64,000 nt of DNA. Origin: Effrenium voratum. Its lineage: Eukaryota; Sar; Dinophyceae; Suessiales; Symbiodiniaceae. Made by a program: the position numbers and the translations under genes. The stretch is from NCBI GenBank assembly GCA_963377175.1, contig CAUJNA010001001.1, positions 805,721-869,720 of the forward strand, written 5' to 3'. Shown here piece after piece: positions 54,894 through 64,000 of the stretch (position 1 is the stretch's first letter; each line of letters opens with the position of its first letter). The notes beneath the pieces were generated by a model, which was not told the DNA's origin, did no database searches, and was given only the letters and a program-made list of their open reading frames with translations.

Positions 54894-56462
54894 CATATAT
54901 ATATATATATCGTGTACATATCCAATAGTGCGTATATAGATATATACATGTTGTATACATATCCAGTATGTATATATGGTGTATACACATGTTGCGGGCG
55001 GCCCCTTTGGCAATGGTTGGGCATCGTATGATCCCTCCGTATGCGCTTGTTTGAGCTCCTGATTCTGCCTAAGATCGTTTTGCTGGCAGCCCTGTTGCAA
55101 TGCTTTGTTGTTACTTGCCCTTTCTCCCACTAGCATACTTGTGGGCTGGTATCTGGAAGATCGATCAATGTGGTCTTGATGGGACCCCTGTCAGCTGCCA
55201 TGGCAACGTGGGAGGGAGGGTAGTTATTGTGTTTGTTGGTTACAAAGCCACTGCATACTGGCATGTGCTCGAGATGGTGTACTAGCAATCGCAACTGCCG
55301 GGCGGTTTTAGTGTGCACTAGGTCTCCCACGCGTAAGAGACTGACGCCTTGAGTGGCAGAAAGAGCAAGCATGCCTCAGGGATGGAGCAAACTGTTTGAT
55401 ACGCGGATTCCAAGAAGATTACGCCATGTCCGAGAATAAGCTCAAGTGATATTCCCAACAGCATGCAGTGCTCTTTTAGTGCTCGCACCACCCCGCAGCC
55501 CTCGCAAAACCTCGTGGAACCCTGGTGGAACTCTGGTGGAACCCTCGTGGAACCTTCCCTCAGGGCCACCCCGGACCACCACGGAGCCTATCTGGGCTGA
55601 GACCCCAAAGCTTTCAGCTGTTTGGGGAAAACTACATGACATCCCTGGGATACCAGAAGAATTAAACGCGATGATCCAATCCAAGCACGCTCGGAGACAG
55701 AGAATTTACGAAGCAAACATGCATAGCCAAACACCAGCACCGACCAAAGCTGGGCGTACTGAGGTAAGTCTGCTTTTCGTGTCTCAGTCGCCGAAGCTCT
55801 AACGTCACTAAAAATATGAGTCGCACTCGCACTTACACATACATAATAGCTGATTGCGCTACGATAACAAAGACGTGATGCTCAAACGATTGGTGTATGA
55901 ATTATGCATTGACGTTTGCATAATTGGCATACTCTGCAGTTCCGACGCACACATTCGAATACGTGTGGTACATGCCTACACTTTTGCTTAGCTGTGTTGT
56001 GCCTTCTTCCCTTGCTTGGTTGCAATACATTTAACTTGCACTGGCAGCCGATGGCGTTGAAGTGCTTGGATTCTGGACGCAGGGTTCCAGTGGACTTTGT
56101 CCAGTGAACATCAAATTCAGTTCACCGGCCCTTTCCAGAAGCGCTTCCTATAAACAGGGGCCAGCTTCTTTTTAAAATCCAAATGGACTCTTGATTCATG
56201 TTGCGGCTTGCTGAGTGCCTGCTAACATGGACAGCGAGATTCTTCGATTCCCTGTCTCTTCTTGCTGGTGCTCAGTGGGGAATGAGGGAATGAACCTATA
56301 GGGATTCCCTAAAAGAAAACCATAGGGGATGATTTACAAGGGTCATTCCCTCATTCCCTACTGAGCACCAGCAAATCGTTTTGGTTGGAAAAGGAGCCAC
56401 TCGGGACTCGGAGTTTTCGACCTCGGATTTTTCGGCTCGGATGACCAGAGAGCTTTGGCTAG
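54894..56462 (+). other. eEFSec intron 11, part after the retroelement
   Basis: It contains TA-rich sequence, a long hairpin (56264-56372) and a weak possible exon fragment at 56045-56080, where ADGVEVLGFW resembles the GDxVEI of domain 2. That fragment lacks a standard splice border. Confidence 0.35.
56264..56372. repeat. Long inverted repeat (hairpin)
   Basis: Arms of about 30 bases, GCTGGTGCTCAGTGGGGAAT... at 56264-56293 and the complement at 56343-56372, with one mismatch, separated by a 49-base loop. It may be a tiny foldback element or a structured RNA in the intron. Confidence 0.85.
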
Positions 56463-56495
56463 GCGGGCAAGAACAAGAAGGTGCGCAGCCTTCAG
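56463..56495 (+). CDS. EEFSEC: eEFSec, weak candidate exon 12
   Basis: After GCTAG the frame reads AGKNKKVRSLQ, resembling the KKVxSxQ strand of domain 2. No proper donor is clear, and the peptide between it and exon 13 (about a dozen residues) was not found, so this is tentative. Confidence 0.3.
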
Positions 56496-57169
56496 CATCT
56501 CGGATGGAAAAGAGCCCTCTGAGGAAACACTGGCAAATCAAACCAGCAACTACGGTTTGACCCTTTTGATTGCTGTGTTCTTGTGGTTCGAGGGTTCTTG
56601 AGGCTTCTTGTGCGTGTGGTTTCTGTGAGTTTGTGTGTTTATTTTTCTTTGGATTTCGCGGGAGTGTTTAGTTGGGTGTTAGATTCCCATTTGCGGACAC
56701 GTTGAGGCTTGCACCTACCATGCTTCCTTGAGCACCCATGTCAAAGCAATGATAATTAATTGCGCTCTTGAAGATCTTGTGAGGAAGCCTCCAAAAAGCA
56801 CACATAAATGCATGCATGAATAGGCAGGCAGAGGGATTGATGGAAAAAGCAGCAAGTCAACAAGCAGGCAAAAGGGTAGGCAGGGACAGAAACACACACA
56901 CACACACACAGTAGCTTTGGGAAATTAGTCGTGGCTTCTATCAAGTATCGTGGCGGAGATTATGAATGGACTCCGTCACACTCAAAATTATGTTGGCTTC
57001 TATCAAGTTGCATGTTTTTGCTGTTTTCCTGGAGGGTACGCAAGGACCGTGTGAAGGCATGGTGGCTCATTCGGCGGCATTGGGGCCGAGACAAGTTGTC
57101 CTTGCGTTTTCGTCGGTTTTTTGAGAGAGCCATTCGCAAACTAGCAGGTCGTGAAGTTCAGTAATAACA

Positions 57170-57274
57170 TGGGTGTGTCTGTTTTAGGGAACCCCCCGCA
57201 AAATGGTTGTTTCCCTTTTGGTTGCCCTTGAAGAACCACACGCAAGTGGTACCCTTTCAACAAGACACACTCAC
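57170..57274 (+). repeat. MITE-like repeat family B (GGGTGTGTCT ends)
   Basis: Left end ATGGGTGTGTCTGTTTTAGG, right end CAAGACACACTCACAT. Related copies or halves are near 10310, 39172, 45521, 48168, 49112 and 62275. Confidence 0.65.
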
Positions 57275-57580
57275 ATGTTTCTACCTGCGAAGCCCGTAGG
57301 CTCTTTGAAAGGGCAAGATGTGGAGACTCAAAATACACAAACTATTCGACTCCCAAACAACCGGGTGGGCGTTCCCTCGCTCGAGAACCCCCATGAACTG
57401 CAGCGCCCAAGACGCGCGTGGGCCATTTTCCTCGGTGGTTCTGCTGGCTTCATAAAGGTTGATCTAAGACCTATATGCAGCTTTATCACCATCCTAGTAG
57501 AACCCATGGTCTCCAAATAGGGGGACCCTAAAATAAGTTGTGGTCTTCCTTTTTTAAGCCAAACTTCCCTGCTCAGTGCC

Positions 57581-57684
57581 ATTTGGGTATGGGTCAAAAT
57601 TATTCCGCCAGGGGACCACAGGTTTTAATCCATCGTTCCAGAAGCCAGGGGTCCATTTCGGATACCTAATTTTGACCAACAGAC
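57581..57684 (+). repeat. MITE-like repeat family C, copy 6
   Basis: Starts ATTTGGGTATGGGTCAAAAT and ends AATTTTGACCAACAGACA, with the interior GCCAGGGGACCACAGGTTTT. Confidence 0.7.
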
Positions 57685-57797
57685 ATTTTCTTGGCTTCCA
57701 AATGGAGAGGTGCACCGTTTCACCCGCTCCTTCGACCGGCCGAGGATGTTCCGGCAGCCAGTGCAGCAGGCCATCCAAGGCAGGGGATGAGCCATTA

Positions 57798-57912
57798 CTA
57801 GGTTCCCAGTAGTGCCCTTTTACCGTTTCTTTTTTTTGGGAAGGGTTCCCCTACTACAATAGACTACAGAAAAAAGGCTACCCTTATTCTAATCTATCTA
57901 CTGGAGGACCTA
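57798..57912 (+). repeat. MITE-like repeat family D, copy 3
   Basis: CTAGGTTCCCAGTAG ... CTACTGGAGGACCTAG with the shared interior CTACAATAGACTACAG. Confidence 0.8.
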
Positions 57913-57969
57913 GATTAGGCTTCCGCCCCTGGCACTGCTCTAGGGGTTGGTTCCGTTTCGATTCTTTTC

Positions 57970-58100
57970 AACAGGGCTCCTTAAAAGATACATTTTGTAA
58001 CCATTTGAAACATGGTTATTTTTCCACCAAAATAAAGGGAAACTACCATTTACAAGGCAATGTTCAGGCGTATAACGTAATAATGTAGGGATCCCTGTTT
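57970..58100 (+). repeat. MITE-like repeat family E, copy 1
   Basis: AACAGGGCTCCTTAAAAGAT ... GTAGGGATCCCTGTTT. The inverted ends and the interior CATTTGAAACATGG and TTTACAAGGCAATG are shared with 63300-63414. Confidence 0.75.
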
Positions 58101-58643
58101 CAACCAGCGTTCTTTTCAAAAGCCAACTGTTTCTCCCGGGTGTTTGATGGTTTCCTGAAAAGAAGGATCCCTGGAAAGAATGGGGAAGGTACCCCTAGAA
58201 CTGCCAACAATCCAGCAGCTGTCATGAGCTTAAGGCAGGTCACAACATCGACAGGTCATTCGAGTGTCTTTAGTGCTGCTGTTTGGTTTTGCTTGCCTCA
58301 CAACTTGTCACCTTTTTGAGCTCACCACCTGTTCCTGCGGGTCAGTCGAGCAGGAACAAGTCTGGGTCAGTCGAGCAGGGACAGATGGTGGCGAGGCCAT
58401 TCACGCGCGCTCGGTACATTGTTTGGGAAAAGTAACTCCAGCAGTGTGGGAAACTTGATTCACAAAACTGGCATCTCCGGTAAAATGACTTTACCTTGTG
58501 AGGTTCACTAAATTTGGACCAGAATCACAAGACGTTGTTTGATTGAGGGCAGAATGAGGTTTCCACGGTGATTGTCAATCGTCCTGTGTTTGTTTGTTGT
58601 TTTTGTTTGTTATTTATGTGTTTGTTTTGGTTTTGGTTTTGTG

Positions 58644-58645
<2 letters not shown>

Positions 58646-58702
<57 letters not shown>

Positions 58703-58732
58703 TTGTTTGTTTGTTTGTTTGTTTGTTTGTTG
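58646..58732 (+). repeat. (TGTC)n-(TTTG)n tetranucleotide array
   Basis: About 12 TGTC units, then TTTG units. After a GT run, more TTTG-like units follow to about 58825. The Cys-Leu-Ser-Val frames are artefacts. Confidence 0.95.
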
Positions 58733-59196
58733 GCTTGGTGTGTGTGTGTGTGTGTTTTTTTTGTTTGTTTGTTTGCTTGCTTGATTGCTTGTTTGTTTGC
58801 TTTGTTGTTTGTTTGTTTGTGTGTGTGTGTTTAAACGGTACACAGGCACGGCTATATGTCATTTGTTGGTGGCACCAAACCGGCAAATAGAAGGGACCCC
58901 CTATAGTGGTTACCCACATGCAGGAGATTAATGCCCAGCACTTGCCTTTTGCTCCCCAAGTGAAGTGTAGCCATGTTCCACTGCACCTCTTTGGAGACCC
59001 GTTGCCAAGTCCAAGTCCATTCACTCTTTGCAGCCGACCTTACATGAACCACCGACGACCGGGACATTGGGTTCGGCAAAACTAGAAATATCATTTGTGA
59101 AATCAACTTCGAGAACTAGCGGCTTGGAGCCAAGTTGTTTGACCGTTTGCTACCACGGCCAAACATCCCGCAGAGTCGAGCAGTTTTCTTTGCCAG

Positions 59197-59237
59197 GCGA
59201 TCGTGTCGCCATGTGTGTCGCAGCACTGGATGCCAAG
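59197..59237 (+). CDS. EEFSEC: eEFSec exon 13: domain 2 end
   Basis: Completes a split codon and reads GDRVAMCVAALDAK, equivalent to the QGDRxGxCVxxxDxK block of eEFSec. The acceptor is TGCCAG|GC, the donor AAG|GACGCG (GA). Joined to exon 14 it gives ALDAK-ELERGIV. Confidence 0.85.
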
Positions 59238-61312
59238 GACGCGTGTGGATGGTGAAACCAAGCGTGTCGGCACAAATCCAGAGAAGATTGCCTGGGCCCT
59301 TGCTGTGTGTCTTTGGCCTTTTGTGAACCTTGTGGGCAAAAGACAGTCATGCAATGCTGTATTAAATTCGCATTATTGCATACATATTTTGTGCTTTGTA
59401 CGTATATGCAATACATGCAGTAGTAATATTATATTCATATGTCATATATATATATATATATGTTGTTGGTATTTGTATTATCATGTCATTATTAGCATCA
59501 TTGCCATTGTTGTTAATTTCATTGTTGGTATGAACATGCATACTACATGGGTCAGCCTTTTTAAGGGTAGCCTTCTTGGCGTGGTGTTAAGCAATTGCAC
59601 ATCGCCCACTTGACCTTTGCAGCCATTTGGAGCTTTCAACCAATATTCCGGTTGCTGGGATCCCGCGGCTCAAGCGGCTTGGCCCTGTAATGTTTGCCCC
59701 TTGTGTGAACAGGCATGCTTGTGGAAAGTTTCGGGTGTCGGGTTGCCAATTTCTGTGGTTCTAGGGGAGATTCTCTTGAAAGTGATCATTTAGTCACGGG
59801 CATGGGAATCCAACTTTGGTATCGCAAGCGTCACTTTGTACACCCATGAATGGTGCCTGTGCCCTGCTGTGAAATGCTGGTGCTGTTCCGGGGTTGACAT
59901 GTTTAGCATGTTCTACTTGCTTGCACCAACATCAAGGAAGTTTCGCTTCCTGGTCCTTTGGGCAAGTGCCGAAATTCGAAGAGTCACCCAGATACCCAGT
60001 GGCCCACTGGTTTTCGCTTTTTGGGCATGCCTTCCCATTGAGAACAGAGAGAAACCTAGGGCCCCATTTTTCCCCAGACGCGCTGCGCTGAGGATGCGCT
60101 GCCACGACTTTTAATGTTTGAGGTGCAATATTGGCAGCCTTCCCCGTTTGCTCCTTATTTTGTCAGCAGCACCACGGACAAAGTCCGGTGATGTTGTCAG
60201 CTTTGCACATTAACATCAGCTTTAGAGACCCTTCTTGTGTGGAGCCAGCGAGAGCGGGTGGGATTTTTAACAGAGGATGCCATGGGTGTTTCTCAACATG
60301 ACGGATCCTTTCATCGGCCCTCTCTCTGAGCAAGGCAAGATCATAACTACCATCCGTTTGGACGGTTTGACACTTCGTACTAAATCTTACAAGCGCAAGA
60401 CTGCCAGACAATTATCCATCACTGTGTTTGTCTTCTTGTTGTTTTTTGCGCGTGTGTCTGTCGGTTTTCACGAGCGCATGTTTTTCCGGAGTTGTGCCAC
60501 AGATCCACCGCATGTGTATGTTAATCTATACACATGCATCGTTGCATCTTGCACTCGCCCAAGCTCTTGCGCTCCTGCGCTTCTATGAGGTGCGCCCCTA
60601 AACATTTTCCCCCAACACGAGTGGAGGTACTGAAGGCCGGCTGGGTGAACACGAGTGACAGGCAAAAATTGAAAGCGGTCCCTCGAGGTAGCACTCCATG
60701 TGTTATGTTTTTGTAGCTTTGACCGTTGGGATTTGCAATGTTCCAGTCGCAAGTTAATGCGCCTTGAATGAAACACTTGCAGTTTGCTGGCATCCTGTCC
60801 TTCCAATGAATTCTGAAACCCCAACGCTTCCAGCCCTTCCCCATCTTCCACTTGCTGAAATGAATTTTCTTATGTTGGTTATAACGGGAATCGAGAACCG
60901 GACATACTTTCGCATTTTTGTCCAGGGACTAAAGAAAGGAGTCCATGGGGCAAACCTGCAGATCTGGAAATTTACCATGTGACAACCCCTATTGTATTTG
61001 GGGGTCCCCCAAACAACAGATCCTCTACACATCGGTGCGTTTGGCCTGCCAAGAATCATGGAAGCAGACAGGGGAGTTCTGGAAGACAAACTACCTTCCT
61101 TTTGGGGTGAAACGGAGGGGGATAAGTGCAGACACGTTTTGTGTGGTGCTTCCAGTTAATAACAACATGGAGCCAAAAAAGAGATTGCAAGAAAGAGGGT
61201 TGGGGGATTGGAGTTCCCCTTACAGTTCTCTACATATTGCTTGGAGCCTTGTTTGCCTTTCCCTCCAATTTGGGGGCTCCCTGCTGATTTCCGTGGGAGA
61301 TATGCATTGCAG
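59238..61312 (+). other. eEFSec intron 13
   Basis: 2.1 kb, GA donor. It contains TA runs near 59440-59460. No gene or large repeat is recognised. Confidence 0.45.
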
Positions 61313-61351
61313 GAGCTGGAGCGCGGCATTGTGCTTGGGGAGAAGTTCCCA
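61313..61351 (+). CDS. EEFSEC: eEFSec exon 14: domain 2/3 boundary
   Basis: After GCATTGCAG it reads ELERGIVLGEKFP, matching the LxERGxV segment. A GT donor (CCA|GTGCCC) is assumed; the frame stays open for eight more codons, so the exon could be slightly longer. Confidence 0.75.
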
Positions 61352-63475
61352 GTGCCCTTGCTGGTGCGCCGCTTGGGGGGATAAGTCGTATGTCGCTGGA
61401 AGCTTATGTCTGCACTTGTTCAGCGCATCCTGTGAAAGCCGACGGGCCTACCTGCGGATCCAAGTCGCAAGCGGTGGAAGTTGGACCTTGCCTTGAGAAA
61501 TGCCGCAAGGTGCGGGTTCTGAACTCTTCCAAAGCGGCGACATAGCCAGCCCCAGACTATGAAGTCTGAAGCCGGGCTGCATCTGTGGGAAACATGTAGA
61601 CCCAGGGCTCGCCCCGTTCGTAGGGACTTCCGGAAAGCCGGGGGCATCGGATCTGGTGTTCGCACACGTGAAAGTAATTGGGAATCCAGCCCTAGACACC
61701 CGGACAAGGAGCATTTGTTTAAAGGAAAGCCAAAAGGAGGCCGTTAAAATGCGGATAAAATTGACATGTTTATATCCGGTACTTGCATGATCATTGGAGT
61801 CACCTTGGTGGACGTGCATGGACGGTAGATGCCATATTGAAATGGGAACAAGCAGACCCCGCCCCGATGTGTTGGATATTGTTGGTTTAGTTGCATTTTG
61901 TAAATAGGGCATCCACCGTGCCTTTGCTGAGTTGTCCTCAACGACTCTTCAAAGTTTGGTTTGTTTCCGGTGGTTTATCCCGTGTGACACTCTCAATATC
62001 TTCGTGCTGATCCGGGAAAGTTGCAACGGTGTCCGCTTAGCTCAAAAGGTGGGTTGCCCCACACAATCAAGAGGCCACGCCGGGCCAAGCAATACATTCC
62101 CTATCATTCTGCCGATGTTTGATCAGGTGGGTTTGGTGCAAACCTATGCAAGACATCAGTCATTTGGCTCTTGACTCAAGGCGCCCAAATCGCGCGTCGC
62201 CCAATTCTTAGCGCCCCAAACAGATTTCCATGGGCCATTTTAGGTTGGTTAATTGGGTTATTGTAAAGCAAATCGCTCGTTCTTCCTTGTCAGACAACAC
62301 TCAAAGCTACCAAAACGAGTACCCCTTACAAAGACACACTCATGCACCTTGATCACCACATTAGACTAACAGTCCGCCGCATCGGCCAAGTGGTTATGAT
62401 ACCCTAGCCCCCAACAAGGTCGAGCCCATCTTGTATATCTTGCTTTGACACGACAGGTTTCCGCCAGAGTTGTCGTGGTCAACTGGGACCACTTCAGGAT
62501 CAAGATTGGCACCCTCTCGCTTGGAAAGATGCTAGCTTAGCATCGTTGTTGCCCTTGTTCAGGTGATACCCTGTGGTGATACCCTCTGCACACTCACGCC
62601 AGAACCTGACAATGATTGTGCATTGAGACTTGATGACCCTTCTGAGGAGCCTGGGTTTTATGTCAGAGCAAGACATCCAGGACATGAACAGATTGAACAA
62701 CAGTTTTGGGGAGGTTGGAGTTGGGGACGCGTTGAGTTGACGAGCGTGTTACGTGGTGATGATGTTCCGTCCTCTACACAGGAATGGTTGCTCTAAAGGC
62801 CTACATATTTGTAGTGGGGTGCTTGGGTACTCACAGACCAAACGTAGCCATGAAGACAAGAGCAGCCGCCCCATAGGCATACCAGCTAACCCAGAACGCG
62901 GGATCTGATTGTACCTCGCTTGGAAGGGACTGACGAGCACGTCACATCTTCAAATGACCCAAGGCGGTTTGAATAATGGTACGCGTGCGTTTTAAACAAA
63001 GGGGGGCTGAAGCAACTGGTTGGTGTCCATTCGCATGTTCACCTTAGAGTCTTCTATTTGCGGACGTGCTTACATGCAAGCACCCTCAGGGTTATGACCC
63101 GGCCAATGCAGACGCGCGGCCCCCAATGAAGAACCAAACCCCTCGGGGACCTCAAAAACAACAAGCCTTTGTTGAAACCCAAAAAGCGGTCGAGACCGTT
63201 CGGGCACGGCCAAATCTTCAAAGTTTGATCTTCTGGTGCCAACATGAAGGGTTTCAGCTGCAGACCCTGCCCAGATCCAATCCTTTGAGGATGGTTTTGC
63301 AGGGCTCCTTACAAGATACATGTTGCCCATTTGAAACATGGCTTTTTCCACCAAAACAAAGGGAACCATTTACAAGGCAATGCTCAGGTGTACAATGACA
63401 TCCGGATCCCTGTTTTGGCGCTTGGACCTTTTCCTTGACGAGGCCCAGTTTCGGCCTTCGGCCTTCGGCCGCCAG
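61352..63475 (+). other. eEFSec intron 14
   Basis: 2.1 kb. It contains a family B half (about 62265-62343) and family E copy 2. No gene is supported. Confidence 0.45.
63300..63414 (+). repeat. MITE-like repeat family E, copy 2
   Basis: CAGGGCTCCTTACAAGATAC ... TCCGGATCCCTGTTTT. It is closely similar to 57970-58100. Confidence 0.75.
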
Positions 63476-63535
63476 GATGCGGCGGTGTGCGTGGTGGACA
63501 AGATCAGCTACTTCAAGAGCAGCTGGACATCGAAC
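63476..63535 (+). CDS. EEFSEC: eEFSec exon 15: start of domain 3
   Basis: After CGCCAG it reads DAAVCVVDKISYFKSSWTSN, corresponding to the SVEKIPYF strand of domain 3. The 3' border is uncertain (a GA donor near 63537 is possible). The rest of domain 3, with its conserved GHxTVM block, and the C-terminal Sec-insertion region are not in the window. Confidence 0.7.
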
Positions 63536-64000
63536 CGAGCGTCCGGTCGTTTTGGACGGGGGTCAGCGGTTGAGGCTGGGGTTCAACGTGACGCGCATGG
63601 GAAAGCCACGGGGAACGCCTAGGACATCAAGGGACCAGTGGGAATCCAGGATGAGGGGTTTAAGCTTCCCCAGAATTCGTTCCCCTTTTCTTATTTTGGC
63701 ACTAGGGCAAAAATAAGGATTGTTTGCTGAGGTCCTAGTTCCAGCCAAGCAAAGTGACACGAATGAGAAATCCGAGGGGAACGCCTAGGACATCAAGGGT
63801 CCGAGGGGAACGCCTAGGACATCAAGGGACCAGTGGGAATCCAGGATGCAGCAACCCCTGGCTGAACCGAAATGGTCAAGGGAGCAAGGTTCCATGATGG
63901 GAGGGAAAACCCAGTGATCAACCCAGGGTTGAATAGTGGGATGCAAGTCATTTTAGAGGGGAGTCCTTGCAGTTTTTGGTTTTCGGGGGGGACACTTCGG
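63536..64000 (+). other. Window end: presumed eEFSec intron 15
   Basis: It contains a block GGGGAACGCCTAGGACATCA repeated three times (63609-63630, 63776-63800, 63804-63828), the first and last followed by AGTGGGAATCCAGGATG. No exon is recognised. Confidence 0.5.

Larger units (their letters stand above)
56496..59196 (+). other. eEFSec intron region with repeats
   Basis: It includes a GGGTGTGTCT-type MITE (57170-57274), a family C, a family D and a family E MITE, and the TGTC/TTTG array at 58640. One or more short domain 2 exons must lie here or in the preceding intron but were not identified. Confidence 0.4.

Noticed and set aside
56931..57164. A basic aromatic-rich frame ending KLAGREVQ as a possible missing domain 2 exon
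   Set aside because: It does not match the domain 2 pattern well enough and lacks convincing borders.
58568..58890. Cys-Leu-Ser-Val repeats
   Set aside because: Artefacts of the TGTC/TTTG array.
63540..63605. RLRLGFNVTRMGK as the next domain 3 exon of eEFSec
   Set aside because: The conserved GHxTVM block is not present, and frame continuity cannot be shown.

Overview
The window reads as nuclear DNA of a dinoflagellate (inference). It has very sparse, short exons separated by large repeat-filled introns. The one host gene that can be reconstructed uses GC, GA and GT splice donors with AG|G acceptors, a mixture known from dinoflagellates. The rest is dominated by a LINE, a tyrosine-recombinase-type retroelement remnant, a large terminal-inverted-repeat DNA element, many small MITE-like repeats and simple-sequence arrays. 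There is no bacterial-style gene packing, and no rRNA, tRNA or CRISPR array was recognised.

Layout. 1-4319: 5'-truncated LINE (endonuclease tail, reverse transcriptase, CCHC finger, RNase H). 4.3-23.5 kb: mostly non-coding, with weak candidate exons, an 8-bp microsatellite, MITE-like repeats, and a 2.1 kb composite repeat at 12.55-14.65 kb with inverted ends. 23495-32171: an 8.7 kb DNA element bounded by inverted arrays of a roughly 20-bp repeat and a candidate 9-bp target duplication. It carries a broken ubiquitin-specific-protease-like gene, a broken P-loop (DUF3987-like) gene, a Cys/His-finger ORF and a broken SWIM-finger protein. This is the most unusual object in the window. 32.2-35.5 kb: MITEs and one candidate exon.

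35.87-63.54 kb: at least 14 exons (plus one weak one), all on the + strand and collinear, of the selenocysteine-specific elongation factor eEFSec. They run from the P-loop (GHIDSGKT) through G3 (DCPGH) and G4 (NKVD) to domains 2 and 3. Coding exons total roughly 0.9 kb of about 27.7 kb. The C-terminal exons lie beyond the window, and at least two internal stretches were not found. The introns hold a retroelement remnant with A1-B1-A2-B2 split direct repeats (50942-54893), an antisense ankyrin fragment, a 223-bp tandem duplication, hairpins and further MITEs.

How it fits together: the only host function clearly readable is selenoprotein translation (eEFSec delivers Sec-tRNA to the ribosome). 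Nearly everything else is mobile DNA or its relics, with most transposon genes broken by frameshifts. Exon borders are predictions from reading-frame continuity and family similarity, not from transcripts.
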